A DNA stretch of 64,000 bases from Pinus tabuliformis (taxonomy: Eukaryota > Streptophyta > Pinopsida > Pinales > Pinaceae), in the NCBI GenBank assembly GCA_031772625.1, contig CM062814.1:820392757-820456756 (forward strand). The letters are read 5' to 3'. Shown here in pieces: positions 20,321-30,751 of this stretch. Below the pieces are notes generated by a model. It made no database searches and was not told where the DNA came from. It saw only the letters and a list, made by a program, of their open reading frames with translations. The position numbers and the translations under genes were made by a program. Within the stretch, counting starts at the first letter, position 1. Every line of letters starts with the position of its first letter.

Positions 20321-21432
20321 CCACAACCTTATACAAACTATTATTATAACTTTATAATTGATTTCGACTCTCAACCTCTATTTATGAGGTTTGAACTTAA
20401 ATTGTGATGAACACTAAATTTTATACAAACTAATTAATTTATACATCATAAATATGATATGAAATCATTTCTTTTCTTTTTTCTTTTTGGTAAGTTAATA
20501 TTATATTTCCTCAAATTAGCATGAAACATCATGAATATGATATCAAATCACTTTTTTTCTTTTTTTGTGAGTTAATATTATATTTCCTCAAATTAGCATG
20601 AAAACCAAGTACATCAAACAACCAACTTAAACATGTTGCCTAGTAGGTAGTCTCAATTTGCGTGAAAACCAGATTTTTTTTACCACCTACCAATTAAGTA
20701 GTTTGTCCAAAATTCTAGCAATTTTAACAACTCTAACATGAGTAACGTATCAACTACAATATTGTAAAACAAAAAATTGCAAGCTAAAATTCAAAAAATC
20801 AATAGTTTGAGGATGTGACATGTGCCGAATTTTTGGCACTGGAGCCAGACGGAGCTAAAGAAGCAGGATCACACTAAAGGTGGTACCCTATATGAGCCAA
20901 CCTTGTATCCATTCTTTCTAAGCATACCCATTAGTTTCTGTGGACATGTTTGGCATTTTTCAAACCTGCAAAGTTATTGTATCTTTCTCTCTATTTATCC
21001 TTCAATACCCTGCCCAATAGGGTCTTCATCTGCCGATATAGAGATATGGCATTAATGTATTACTTCCTACTTCCCCTGGTATGCTCAGGGTCAAGGACCC
21101 AGGTAGAAACTTTCTCCAGGATCTTAGAGTCCAAGAAAGCTTGTCTATCTCTAGCAGTTTGGGATTCTAATTGGTGAATCCATTTAGGGTTTCAAGGGGG
21201 ATGGTCAAATGATAGGTTTTAGTAGCTCCCTGGGCCTGTTGTTGGGCACGATTACATCATTGGGGGTTGTGCCCCCCGCTCCATACCTACTGCACATTCT
21301 TTGTTGTTGCATGTCAAATGGAAATATATTGCACCAACGGTCTACACAAGGATTATTCATGGCAGAAACTTAAGAGTGGCTATGACAAAAGGCCCATGCT
21401 AACTACAGGATAGGAAGCCAAGAAAATAGGTG
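20321..21432. other. Spacer before Gypsy-II, with a short tandem duplication
   Basis: A duplicated block of about 80 bp lies at about 20453-20602 (GATATGAAATCA / GATATCAAATCA, then TTAATATTATATTTCCTCAA and ATTAGCATGAAA in both). The stretch 20821-21180 holds two overlapping 75-77-aa frames with no recognised domain. The last five bases, AGGTG (21428-21432), are the target duplication of Gypsy-II. Confidence 0.55.
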
Positions 21433-21765
21433 CGTTAGGTCCCTATAATACTAGTGCTTACCCCATTACTATTGTAGTTATATCCCTTATTAATATTGTT
21501 GTGCCCCTATTGTCCCCATATTGTTATTGTTGTGCCCCATAGAATCCCTCTATTGTTATTTTTGTGCCTTTATATTATTATTGTGAGGTCAGCTGGGTTA
21601 TATTATGACTCCTTAGACTCCTATATATAGAAAGGAGGTTTTGTCATTTGAATCATCCAAGAATTGTTCATTTATGTAACGTAAAGGAGGTTGCCCCCTC
21701 GAAGAGGCTGTTTTCTAAGGCGTTGATCTATCTTTTCTATCTTTTTGTGAGCTGGTTTCATAACA
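21433..21765 (+). repeat. Gypsy-II 5' LTR (333 bp)
   Basis: It aligns end to end with the 3' LTR at 41663-41994. The first base of the TG terminus is mutated (CGTTAGG here, TGTTAGG in the 3' copy); it ends CATAACA. A TATA box CTATATATAG is at 21621-21630. Short repeats of TATTGTTGTGCCCC occur in the U3 part. Confidence 0.95.
21621..21630 (+). promoter_or_regulatory. TATA box of the Gypsy-II LTR
   Basis: CTATATATAG followed by AAAGGAGG; the same motif is present in the 3' LTR at 41849-41858. It is placed about 135 bp before the LTR end, as expected for U3/R. Confidence 0.7.
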
Positions 21766-21767
21766 TT

Positions 21768-21779
21768 TGGTATCAGAGC
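21768..21779 (+). promoter_or_regulatory. Gypsy-II primer binding site
   Basis: TGGTATCAGAGC, complementary to initiator Met tRNA, two bases after the LTR end. Confidence 0.93.
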
Positions 21780-22448
21780 TTTGGATTCTAGGGTTTCACT
21801 GCTCCAAATAGGTCATCGTGGCATTTTCGATATAACTTTTTTTTGCGACGTTTCAGAAGCAAAAAAAAAAAAATATACCCATTTGAGACGAAATCGCACT
21901 GAACCTTGGGTCCCGATTTCAGAGCTTTTCGCGCTATATTTGCGGAGACATGATCTGAGGAAGTTGGTCTTTTTGCAGACTCCTGAATTACATTCCAAAC
22001 CAGTGACCTATGGAAAATCGTCATAACTTTCTCTTTGAGCATCGGATTGAAGTTTCGTAAGAAGGTACAAAAAGAGGATGGACTGTAGTTTCTTGTATAT
22101 ATTTTCAGAGCCAAAGGTCGAAACAGGGACACGTGGCATGTCGTACAAGTTCGCTCTACTGAACTAGTCTATAATCAGGTCACTGTGGGAGATTTGGCAT
22201 AACTCTTCCTTGGAGAATCCAATTTGGATCAAATTGGTGGCATTGGAAAGAGGACACAGAGGGCTACTGCAGGTCACAATTTCAAAACTGGATCATTCAA
22301 AATTACAGAGATACATCAGAGGCAATATCGAGCTCCTACAAAGTGAAAAAAGGTGTGTAGATTTTTTTAAATTTTTTCTTAAGCTTGGTTTGAAAAATTA
22401 TTTTGAAGGAATTCAAAGGGCATAGTAGAGCATTATTATCGGTAACTA
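21780..22448 (+). other. Gypsy-II untranslated leader
   Basis: About 670 bp between primer site and gag ATG. It aligns in blocks with the Gypsy-I leader on the other strand. An A run interrupts it at 21861-21872. The 81-aa and 71-aa frames inside are not conserved features. Confidence 0.75.
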
Positions 22449-23432
22449 ATGCCCCGAGGAAAGAAAATGAAAACACCTAGTAAGCAACTTGAAAGCTCTA
22501 ACATGACTCATGAAGAAGAGGAAGAAATGCTACATGATATATCAAAATTACAAGACCAAGTGCAACAAATGTCACTCTCACAAAAGCTAACAGAAGCTAA
22601 GATAAATGGTGTGGAATCTAAGATAAAGAGCGTGGAAGCTAAGATGGATGATTTGAAGATATATTTGAAGACAGATTTGAAGAGAGACATGGCAGATTTG
22701 AAGACAGATTTGACAAATTTTCTACAAGAAATAATTACGAGTGGTGAAAGGGTAGTAAAGGAAACTCATGATGTGAACAAAAGAAATGTTAATTATGATT
22801 TCATAGACTCTAACGTTGGATCGAAGACCCACTATATTCCAAAAATCGATATAAGGAAGTTTAATGGCAAGGATCCTGCAACATGGATATTACAAATGGA
22901 ACAATTTTTCGATCTCAATAATGTGCAAAACACACAAAAGGTACGTATTGCAACTTTATATTTGGAATCAAATCAGTTTGTATGGTATCAATGGCTTTGC
23001 TCTCATAAGCAAATTATCACTTGGGCAATTTTTACGGAAGAATTGATAGCACAATATGAGGATACAAAAAGAAACCCTTTTTTTAGCCAATTGATAAGTC
23101 TCAAACAAAAGGGTTCAATAATGGAGCACATTGAAGAGTTCCAAAAATTGAACATAACGGTAAAAAATATTCCAGAGGAGCATATGGTTGATGTGTTCAT
23201 AGGGACTTTAAAGGATAATATCCAACATGATGTTCGCCTTTGGGAACTTGATTCATTAGAGAAGGCATTTAGGTTAGCAAGAAAAATGGAACGAAAAATT
23301 ATGGCAACCATGAAGCATACCACTCACAACTATAAAGATGGAAGTGTTGTTGCCCCTAGTCTTCCACAACCTATAAGGTTGACACCACAACAATTGGAAG
23401 AAAAAAGAGCAAAAGGGTTTTTTTACAGTTGT
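22449..23432 (+). CDS. Gypsy-II gag, cut by the foldback element
   Basis: ATG at 22449 opens a frame of about 328 gag codons before the insertion. It then runs 25 codons into foldback sequence and stops at 23507. Residues 20-110 are coiled (repeated KINGVESKIKSVEAKMDDLK-like heptads). The capsid core follows (IRKFNGKDPATWILQMEQFF, FVWYQWLCSH, TWAIFTEELIAQYEDTKRN, KQKGSIMEHIEEFQKL). The C part (SLPQPIRLTPQQLEEKRAKG) leads to the first Cys of the zinc knuckle (FFYSC), where the insertion sits. Most of gag is undamaged, so it was probably coding when the foldback element arrived. Confidence 0.92.
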
Positions 23433-23460
23433 AACAATGTAAACTTTGAAACGGGAACTG
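23433..23460 (+). repeat. Foldback left terminal inverted repeat
   Basis: 28 bp starting AACAATGTAAAC; perfect inverse of 26846-26873. The similarity stops sharply after GGGAACTG. Confidence 0.93.
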
Positions 23461-23569
23461 TAAACTCAAAACAGGAACTCTGGCCAAAAAACCCCAAAAA
23501 AACATAAAAAACAGTGCTAAAAACGAAAAGTGTTGATGCTGGAATAACACCTTTTTTTTTTCTTGGGTA

Positions 23570-23767
23570 AATTTTCAACATGTTTTTTTTTTTTTGTAAG
23601 CTTAGGTGGGACCTTCTCATTTTCGAATTTTTACATGTCCGTTATTCACCCCATTTTCAGGGAGGGTAGCACAAGAATCGAACCCAAGATCTCCGGTTTG
23701 GTGAGACTTCATTTCCACGGCCATTGCCACTTGAGCTACCCCATGCGAACAATTTTCAACATGTTTT
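23570..23767 (-). mobile_element. tRNA-derived SINE with 17-bp target duplication
   Basis: The direct repeat AATTTTCAACATGTTTT occurs at 23570-23586 and 23751-23767. Between them, on the minus strand, a tRNA-like head begins near 23750: Pol III box A TAGCTCAAGTGG (23738-23727) and box B GGTTCGATTC (23684-23675), 42 bases apart. A tRNA-unrelated body follows, then an A tail (T run 23583-23595 on the plus strand). Length is about 165 bp. It occurs only in the left part of the foldback element, so it arrived after, or independently of, the inverted arms. It is not a functional tRNA; the cloverleaf is not fully conserved. Confidence 0.82.
23675..23738 (-). promoter_or_regulatory. Pol III internal promoter (boxes A and B) of the SINE
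   Basis: Box A TAGCTCAAGTGG and box B GGTTCGATTC fit the plant tRNA consensus. Order and spacing are right for the minus strand. Confidence 0.75.
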
Positions 23768-24539
23768 AAAAATGGCGGTGAAAACCAATTTTTTGCAGAA
23801 AAATTATCCAAAAAACACCCTCAAAACGAATAGTGTTGATTCTGGAAGAACACTTTTTTTTTTTCGAAAGTAAAATTTCAACATTTCGAAATAACGGCGT
23901 AAAATATTTTATCATGACCCCGAAAAACATTAAATTTTAAAAAAATAATGAAAACATAAAATAAAAAAATAATTAAAACAATGAAAAACACAAAACAAAA
24001 AAAGTTTAAAAAATTAACAAAACATAAATTAAGATATATAATAAAAACAAAACACAAAATAAAAATATAAAACTTAAAAAAAAATCAAATATAAAAATAT
24101 ATATATATATATCAATCATAAAAATGTAAAAAAAAAAAATAAATAACGATAAAAATTAAAAAACTAAAAAAAATAATAAATTATAAACAAATAAATAGTG
24201 AAAATAAAAATAAAAAAATAAAAATTATCTTGTAAACCATCAAAAAATTGGCAAAAGAAAAAAAATACGGAAAAGATAAAAAAAAAAACATTTAAAAAAA
24301 ACTAAAAATTAAGTAGGTAAAAATAGAAAAATAAAATAAAATAAAAATTAAGAAAAACAAAAAAAAAAATTAAAAACAAACTAGATTTAAAAAAAATAGA
24401 AAAACAAAAAAATAAAAAATAAAAAAAGTTAAAAAAAATTTTATCTCACAGATCAAAAAAGAATTTGGAAAAAAAATAAATTTATATATATATATATATA
24501 TATATATGAGACAAAAATAGAAAATTTTAAATTTTTTTT

Positions 24540-24580
24540 ATCTCATAAACCCTAAAAGAATTTGGAAAACAAAAAAATTA

Positions 24581-24641
<61 letters not shown>

Positions 24642-25370
24642 TAAGTAAGAATAGAGAAATAAAAAAAAAAAAACATTAGCAAAAACTAGGGAAAAAAAAA
24701 AAAATTAAAAACAAACTAGTTTAAAAAAATAAATAGAAAATTAACGAAAATAATTAAAAAACTAGTAAAATTAATATTAAAAAAATAAAAAATAAAATAA
24801 AATTATAAAAAAAACCCAAAAAAATGAATCTGGCCGAAAATATATGTCTTTTCAAATGAGAAAATAAATAAATAAAATAAAAAAACATTCACAATTTATA
24901 AAAAAAATACTTATTTTTGATTTTTTTTTTCTGTTTTTAATTCAAATTATAAAAAAAAAAAACCATAAAACAAATTAAAATTATAGGAAAAAAAAAAACC
25001 CAAAATGCATATTTTTTATTTTTATTTTTTTTAAAGTTAATAATAATTATTTTTATTGAACCCAAAAATTTTATTTAAAAGAAATTAAAATTAAAATTAA
25101 TTTTTTTTTTAAAAAGATTTTTTTTTTTAAGAATTTTAATTTTTTTTTAACACTTTTTTTTTAAATTTATAAATACAAATAATTAAAAAAAAAAAAGTTA
25201 TTTTTTTTTCAAAAAAATTTAAATTTTTAGTTTCAAATTTAAAAATTTATTAAAAAAAAAATTTAAAATTAAAAAAAAATTTTAATGCATTTTTTAAATT
25301 TCATATTTAAAAATTTATTAACGTATTTTTTTTAACGTATTTTTTTTTGTTTTTTATTAAAAAAAAAATG
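24540..25370 (+). repeat. Foldback left inner arm (A-rich)
   Basis: Almost pure A with scattered T on the plus strand. Its landmarks (CATAAACCCTAAAAGAATTTGG, a TA run, AACTAG blocks, ATTTCATATTTAAAAATTTA) recur inverted at 25540-26350. It includes (TA)n at 24586-24639. Confidence 0.85.
24586..24639. repeat. (TA)n microsatellite
   Basis: About 27 TA units in the left arm; the matching right-arm run is shorter (26265-26289). Confidence 0.95.
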
Positions 25371-25536
25371 GGTTTCGGACCCCCACCCCTCGACCACCCG
25401 TGGGGAGGCGGAGGCTCGATTCACGCCCCCCGGCCGCCCGTTGTGGCGCGGCCGTGGGCGGAGGGGCCTGCACGTAGGCCCTCCGCTCACGGCCACGCCA
25501 CCACGGGCGGCCGCGGGGCGGGGGCCCGAAACCCAT
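25366..25536. repeat. GC-rich palindromic core of the foldback element
   Basis: About 170 bp of G+C-rich DNA (GGGTTTCGG...CCCGAAACCC) in the middle of nearly pure A/T arms. The centre is GGCCTGCACGTAGGCC at 25465-25480. The left half has about 45 bp with no mirror. A 74-aa Pro/Gly/Arg-rich frame across it is an artefact of the palindrome. Confidence 0.9.
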
Positions 25537-25539
25537 TTT

Positions 25540-25619
25540 TTTTTTTAATAAAAAACAAAAAAAAAAGTTAAAAAATACGTTAATAAATTTTTAAATATGA
25601 AATTTAAAAAATGCGTTAA

Positions 25620-25650
<31 letters not shown>

Positions 25651-26266
25651 AAATTTTTAAATTTGAAATTAAAAATTTAATTTTTTTTTTTTTTTTTTTT
25701 TTAATTATTTGTATTTATAAATTTAAAAAAAAAAGTGTTAATTTTTTTTTTTTAATTCTTTTAAATTAAAAAAAAAAAGTTTATTTAAAAAAAATAAAAA
25801 ATTAATTTTAATTTCTTTTAAATAAAATTTTTAGGTTCAATAAAAATAATTATTATTAACTTTAAAAAAAATAAAAATAAAAAATATGCATTTTTGGGTT
25901 TTTTTTTTTCCTATAATTTTAATTTGTTTTATGGTTTTTTTTTTTTTTATAATTTGAATTAAAAAAAAAAATCAAAAATAGGTATTTTTTTTATAAATTG
26001 TAAATGTTTTTTTATTTTATTTATTTATTTTCTCATTTGAAAATACATATATTTTCTGCCATATTCATATTTTTTTGGGTTTTTTTTTTTTATAATTTGA
26101 TTTTTTATTTTTTTATTTTTTTAATATTAATTTTACTAGTTTTTTAATTTTTTTCGTTAATTTTCTATTTATTTTTTTAAACTAGTTTGTTTTTATTTTT
26201 ATTTTTATTTTTTTTCCTAGTTTTTGCTAATGTTTTTTTCTTAATTTCTCTATTTTCACTTAATTA

Positions 26267-26301
<35 letters not shown>

Positions 26302-26350
26302 TTTTTGTTTTTTTCCAAATTCTTTTAGGGTTTTTGAGATAATTTTTTTT
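25540..26350 (-). repeat. Foldback right inner arm (T-rich)
   Basis: Inverse of the left arm, with CCAAATTCTTTTAGGGTTTT at the outer end mirroring the left-arm landmark. A few short indels separate the arms. Confidence 0.85.
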
Positions 26351-26845
26351 TAACATTTTTTTTTGTCTTTTTATATATTTTTTTATATTTGTTTTTTAGA
26401 GACAATTATTTCATTTGGATTGAAAATTTAATTAACAATGTATAAATATGTAGAATATCGAAAATGCAAAATATTGACCTTCTTCTTTAAATATCAAAAC
26501 AATAAAAACCTCACTACAAAAAAAAAAAAAATATAAACAAGATAATATGAAGAAGATGACCGCTTCCAAAATTATTAAATTTAAAAAATAATTATTTACA
26601 TTTCATACAATAAAAAAATTTAAAGTCAAAAAATAGGTCTTTTAAAAAAAGGGTGTGATGCAGAATAACCACTTTTTTAAATCAGCATGAAAATCACTAC
26701 CATTCACTACCATTCTAAAACGCAAAGTACATAAAAAAAATTAAAGTGCCAAAAACTATGCTCTAAAAAAACATGTGTGTTATGCATCACCCATTTTCAA
26801 AATCGGGTCACTTTTTTGCTATCTTTACAAAACGGGTAACAGTAT

Positions 26846-26873
26846 CAGTTCCCGTTTCAAAGTTTACATTGTT
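26846..26873 (-). repeat. Foldback right terminal inverted repeat
   Basis: 28 bp, perfect inverse of 23433-23460, followed by TTGT and then the gypsy knuckle codons GATAGC. Confidence 0.93.
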
Positions 26874-26877
26874 TTGT

Positions 26878-27340
26878 GATAGCAAATACACTAAAGGTCA
26901 TAAGTGTGCTGAGAAGAAATTATTCTACATAGACTATGAAGAGGAAGAAGAAAAGGAGCAAGAAAGGTCAAAAGAAGAGGATATACTCCAGGAACAAAGC
27001 CTAGATAAAGAAGAAATGAATCTGACCATATCTTGTAATGCATTGGCTAGAATTACCACTCCTCAAACCATCAAGATAGAAGGACAAATCAAGAAGAAAA
27101 AGGTAATAGTGTTGATTGATTCAGGAAGTGCCCACAATTTTATTCATTGTAAGGTAGAAAAAGAATTGAATTGCTTCCTATATCCAGCACCAGAGTGTCA
27201 AGTGATGGTTGCAAATGGAGGAACAATAAATTGCTTTGGAAAGTGCCATAATATCAAGCTATCCATGGGAGAATATGTATTGACTAGCCCAATGCTTTCC
27301 ATTCGAATGGGAGGTGCTAATGTTGTACTAGGAGTCTAAT
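26878..27340 (+). CDS. Gypsy-II zinc knuckle end and protease (open fragment)
   Basis: After the foldback element the frame resumes with DSKYTKGHKC, completing a CCHC knuckle whose first Cys lies before the insertion. An acidic spacer follows (DYEEEEEKEQERSKEED), then the retropepsin-like protease with VLIDSGSAHNF (catalytic DSG) and GGANVVLGV. The frame ends at TAA 27338-27340, where Gypsy-I has Q (GVQWLQSLG), a CAA-to-TAA change. The upstream ATG at 26773 lies in foldback sequence and is not a real start. Confidence 0.88.
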
Positions 27341-27939
27341 GGCTACAATCCTTGGGTACAATAGCTTTTAATTTTCAAGAACTTTTCATGAAATTTATGC
27401 AGAAGGAAAGGAAGTTGAATTAAGGGGTATTGTAGGGAAACCAGGAAAGATAATTAGCTTTAACGGTATGACAAAGCTTCTAAAAAAGGAACAAAGAGGT
27501 GTAATTGCACAATTATGTTTGCTAGATGTTTCCACATCAAAATTGTCTATTTTTCCAGATCTCCAAAAAGTCTTGGACAATCATTCCAAGGTATTTGAGA
27601 CTTCCAAAGATCTCCCACCTATTCGCGATCAATGTCACACTATTCATCTGATTCCAGGAAGTGTTCCTCCAAACATCAGGCTGTACAGATTTCCCTATGC
27701 CCAAAAGAGTGAAATTGAATGTATGGTTGCAGAAATGCTAGAGGCTGGTATAATTCAACCTAGTCAAAGTTCTTTCTCTGCTCTAGTAGTATTGGTGCAC
27801 AAGAAGGATGGATCATGGCGCATGTGTCCGGATTATAGGGAGCTCAACAAGCTCACTATTAAAGATAAGTTTCCCATTCCTGTCATTGATGAATTACTGG
27901 ATGAATTGCATGGATCAATTTACTTCACCAACTTGGATC
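27341..27939 (+). CDS. Gypsy-II RT N part, cut by the copia array
   Basis: The clean open piece starts at 27468. It carries LDNHSKVFETSKDLPPI, the conserved PYAQKSEIECMVAEMLEAG, VLVHKKDGSWRMCPDYRELN and FPIPVIDELLDELHGSIYF, then TNLD at the insertion point. The first 125 bases hold a stop and a probable frameshift relative to the protease. Across the array the codons rejoin exactly as [11 protein letters not shown] when one GGATC copy is removed. This is the fingers/palm part of gypsy RT, with no active-site residue lost. Confidence 0.9.
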
Positions 27940-29063
27940 TGTTGAAAATGCAACAAGATGATGGAGCTTAGTGGAAAGGAGTCGCCTTCACTAAGTGGGC
28001 CCGCAGGCAAATTATGGCGCAAAGTCTATTTTTAGACATATGGATCATGGTCTATGAGTTGCAGAATAATGTTTATGGATGATTGGTCACGTTGGGAAAA
28101 AATAGATGGACTTCTATTTCTGGTTCACAGTAGGAGTGATCAAAGTCTATTTTTAGACTGCCAGGCTAAAAATAGAAACAGTCAAATATTATTAGCCCTT
28201 AGTAATATTTGGACTATAAACTTTATCTTATTCTCTTGGAGCACTTCAGTTCAAGCTACGGATGTGGCACATGCAGCTGTCAGAAGGAAATACACTTTCT
28301 TTGTGGGTCAGTTGAGTTATTGCATGGAGGACTTCAGTTAGAACTCATGCATGTGAGTTCTGTGGAGTTGGATGTGGAGTTGATGGAGTTGTGTTCAGTT
28401 GAACTAGTTGTATTCAGTCTAACTGGAGAATACACTAGTGATGAGTTGTGTGAATTGATTTTTAATTAATTCACTAATTATTAACTCATAAAGTAACTGA
28501 AGAATACATCAGTTAACTCAGTGCATGGACAGTTCAACAGAGACAAGTGTTAGAGGTAAGTGAAAGGGTGAGTTGTGACTATCAGTTGTGCATGAGGATT
28601 TGCACAAGCATAGATTGAGTATGCCAATGAAGATTGCGTAGATATGCCCAGTAGAATAGCCTGTGCTCACGTGATTTCCAGTGTGAGTGATTCTCAGCAG
28701 GTATTGTGCAATAGAGGTAGGCAAAGCAGCGGAGAAGATTTGAACCTGTGACTTGTTCGGGTCTGAGCTAGTTTTGTGTGTAACAGGTGGAGATAGTGCT
28801 GGATACTTGTGAGGAGTATTGTACTATGTAATGTTACATGTTCTCAATCATTAATATACAGATAGTGTGGGGTTTTCAGCGGTAAGCTTTCCCCGGGATA
28901 CATACTGTGTTAATGTGTGCATGCTATTGATGTTTCATTGTTTTTAATGCTGCTAAATTGATGATCAACATAGAGGAGCATATGTATTGTGCATGTATTC
29001 TGTAATAGTGCATGATCAGGATAATCTCTGTTGAATAAGTGTTTATTATTCTAAATTTCTACA
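27940..29063 (+). repeat. Copia-III LTR 1 (1124 bp)
   Basis: Starts TGTTGAAAATGCAACAAG and ends AAATTTCTACA immediately before the primer site. It contains palindromic GTCTATTTTTAGAC twice (near 28023 and 28143) and the GGGGTTTTCAGC...TTTCCCCGGG segment. It includes a 75-bp stretch (28711-28785) missing from LTR 2. Confidence 0.95.
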
Positions 29064-29075
29064 TGGTATCAGAGC
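29064..29075 (+). promoter_or_regulatory. Primer binding site of Copia-III copy 1
   Basis: TGGTATCAGAGC directly adjoins the LTR end. A second near copy, TGGTATCGGAGC, follows at 29104, probably a local duplication of TTTCTACATGGTATC; copy 2 has the same pair. Confidence 0.9.
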
Positions 29076-29356
29076 TAGATGATTTGTAGAAAAAGTTTCT
29101 ACATGGTATCGGAGCTGTTGATCATCAGATCTATTATTCAGAAAGTGTTTACATCTTATTTCTTCAGGGAGAGTCTGTAATCGGGCCAAGTAGCCTCTGG
29201 ATTCATCCTTCCTTTGGAATGTGAGATATCCAGTAAAAGCCCATACAATCAATCTCTGTACGAGAAATACTTTGTTCTCACGAATTCTAGATCCAAGGCG
29301 GTTGAGTTTGGAGCTGGTGGAATTCGAATTTGTAGCAGTGTTTTCTTGGTATCAAC

Positions 29357-30022
29357 GTGGCAATGTCTTTCAACGGATTGCCATTGGAGTATGCTCTTGA
29401 GGGCAGATCGAACTATATTGCATGGAAGGACAGCATGGAGGCAGTGTTGGATGATAATGGGCTGAAGGATTTCATAGAGGCTGATGTCCCAAAGCCTACT
29501 GATGCTACTCAGGTTGATGCTTGGCAAAAGAAGACAACAAAGTGTCGAAGGATTCTGTTGGAGGGCGTGAAGGATCACATTGTGTCCAGCCTGCATGGAA
29601 AGTATTCTCCATACTTGATGTGGAAAGCGTTGACAGATCTATTCCAAAGCAAGAGTGATCATAGGAAGATGGCACTCAAAGATAAACTCAGAAACATCAA
29701 ATGTGAGAAGGGAGACAATATGCCCAAGTATCTCGCGAAGTTCACTCAGTGCAGAGATGAGCTGGGAAGTGTGGGGGTGACTGTCGATGATGAGGACTTG
29801 GTGAGCTTGGCTCTCCTTGGTCTTCTGAAGAGTTGGCATTCCTATCAGGACTCTGTCAATGGTCGGGAGAAACTGCCAGGATGGGAGAGACTTTGGTCAG
29901 ATCTTGTGCAGGAGGAGATCAGGCGAAATACCAGGGGCGAATCTTCATCAAAGGGAACTGATGAAGAAAATTGTGCTTTGGTTGCCAAAGCAAAGAAGGG
30001 GAAGAGCAAGAAATCTTCTTAA
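29357..30022 (+). CDS. Copia-III copy 1 gag (open fragment, 221 aa)
   Basis: ATG at 29357 (the second ATG at 29363 is an equal candidate) begins a UBN2-type copia gag: FNGLPLEYALEG, NYIAWKDSMEAVLDDNGL, MWKALTDLFQSKSDHRKMAL, MPKYLAKFTQCRDELGSVGV and LGLLKSWHSYQDSVNGREKL. It ends in a Lys-rich tail (KAKKGKSKKSS) at TAA 30020-30022, where copy 2 has CAG. Gag is otherwise undamaged here, while copy 2 has a one-base deletion near residue 38. Confidence 0.9.
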   Translation: MAMSFNGLPLEYALEGRSNYIAWKDSMEAVLDDNGLKDFIEADVPKPTDATQVDAWQKKTTKCRRILLEGVKDHIVSSLHGKYSPYLMWKALTDLFQSKSDHRKMALKDKLRNIKCEKGDNMPKYLAKFTQCRDELGSVGVTVDDEDLVSLALLGLLKSWHSYQDSVNGREKLPGWERLWSDLVQEEIRRNTRGESSSKGTDEENCALVAKAKKGKSKKSS

Positions 30023-30028
30023 TCTGGT

Positions 30029-30688
30029 GTGAAAGGCAAGAAGCAGGACATGTCCAAGGTGAAGTGTTTTCACTGTCACCAGCACGGACACTATGCCACT
30101 AATTGTCTGCAGAAGAAGAAGAACAAGCACGCTGTTGGATCTGCAGCAGGAGAGGCTCTAGCCTCGCAGTTTGAGCTTGATTTTTCGTTGATCGTATGCT
30201 TGGTTTCAAGTGTGATGGGATCGGTGTGGTTCTTGGACAGTGGTGCGTCTTTTCACATGACAGGAGATCGAGATTTGTTTTCTGATCTGGAGGACAAAGA
30301 TCTTGGAGTGCACATCGAGATGGGCGATGATGGTAGATACAATGCGACCGGTATCGGTACCATTTCCTTTGAGAGGGAGTCTGGTAAACCCTTCGTATTG
30401 AAGGAAGTGATGCATGTTCAAGGATTGAAGAAGAATGTTATCTCTGTGGCGATGTTAGAAGACAAGGGATATGATGTTGTTTTCAGCGAGGGAAAGGCTT
30501 TCCTGCACAGCGAGACAACTGGAGAAACCCGGAAGATAGGGGTTCGAGTGAGGAACCTTTATCAATTGCATGTAGATGGATGTGTAACAATGGCATGCAA
30601 GGCAGAAGGATTGGTGAGCCTGGATGATGGCGAGTTGTGGCATAGGAGATTGGGTCACCTTCACCATGGAGCCTTGAAGATACTGTAG
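30029..30688 (+). CDS. Copia-III copy 1 zinc knuckle and protease (open fragment, 219 aa)
   Basis: This is the same frame as gag after one stop. The knuckle CFHCHQHGHYATNC is intact. The protease follows with VWFLDSGASFHMTGDRDLF (DSG site), GIGTISFERESGKP and the pre-integrase GDDG..Y segment. The HHCC region starts at [17 protein letters not shown], where a TAG (30686-30688) interrupts. The same stop occurs in copy 2 (35703-35705), so it predates their separation. Confidence 0.9.
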   Translation: MKGKKQDMSKVKCFHCHQHGHYATNCLQKKKNKHAVGSAAGEALASQFELDFSLIVCLVSSVMGSVWFLDSGASFHMTGDRDLFSDLEDKDLGVHIEMGDDGRYNATGIGTISFERESGKPFVLKEVMHVQGLKKNVISVAMLEDKGYDVVFSEGKAFLHSETTGETRKIGVRVRNLYQLHVDGCVTMACKAEGLVSLDDGELWHRRLGHLHHGALKIL

Positions 30689-30751
30689 CAGATCACTACA
30701 GGGCTTCCTAAAGGCACTCTTGCGCAGTCAGATCAGTGCAAGGGGTGTACT

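Larger units (their letters stand above)
23433..26873. mobile_element. Foldback-type DNA element, 3441 bp, 28-bp TIRs, TTGT duplication
   Basis: The ends AACAATGTAAAC...GGGAACTG (23433-23460) and their exact reverse complement (26846-26873) form 28-bp perfect inverted repeats. TTGT flanks both sides (23429-23432, 26874-26877). Gypsy-I carries the uninterrupted site (CAGTTGTGATAG), which confirms the 4-bp duplication. Inside, A-rich sequence (about 24540-25370) is mirrored by T-rich sequence (about 25540-26350) around a GC-rich palindrome centred near 25472. No transposase frame exists, so it would be non-autonomous. The family is unknown to me: 4 bp is not the duplication of hAT (8), Mutator (9-11), CACTA or Harbinger (3). 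Confidence 0.85.

Noticed and set aside
23675-23750. Functional tRNA gene
   Set aside because: Boxes A and B are present, but the unit has an A tail, a body unrelated to tRNA and flanking target duplications, so it is a SINE.
25347-25571. 74-aa Pro/Gly/Arg-rich frame
   Set aside because: It is a translation of the GC-rich palindrome of the foldback element, ending in poly-A/T sequence; no conserved domain.
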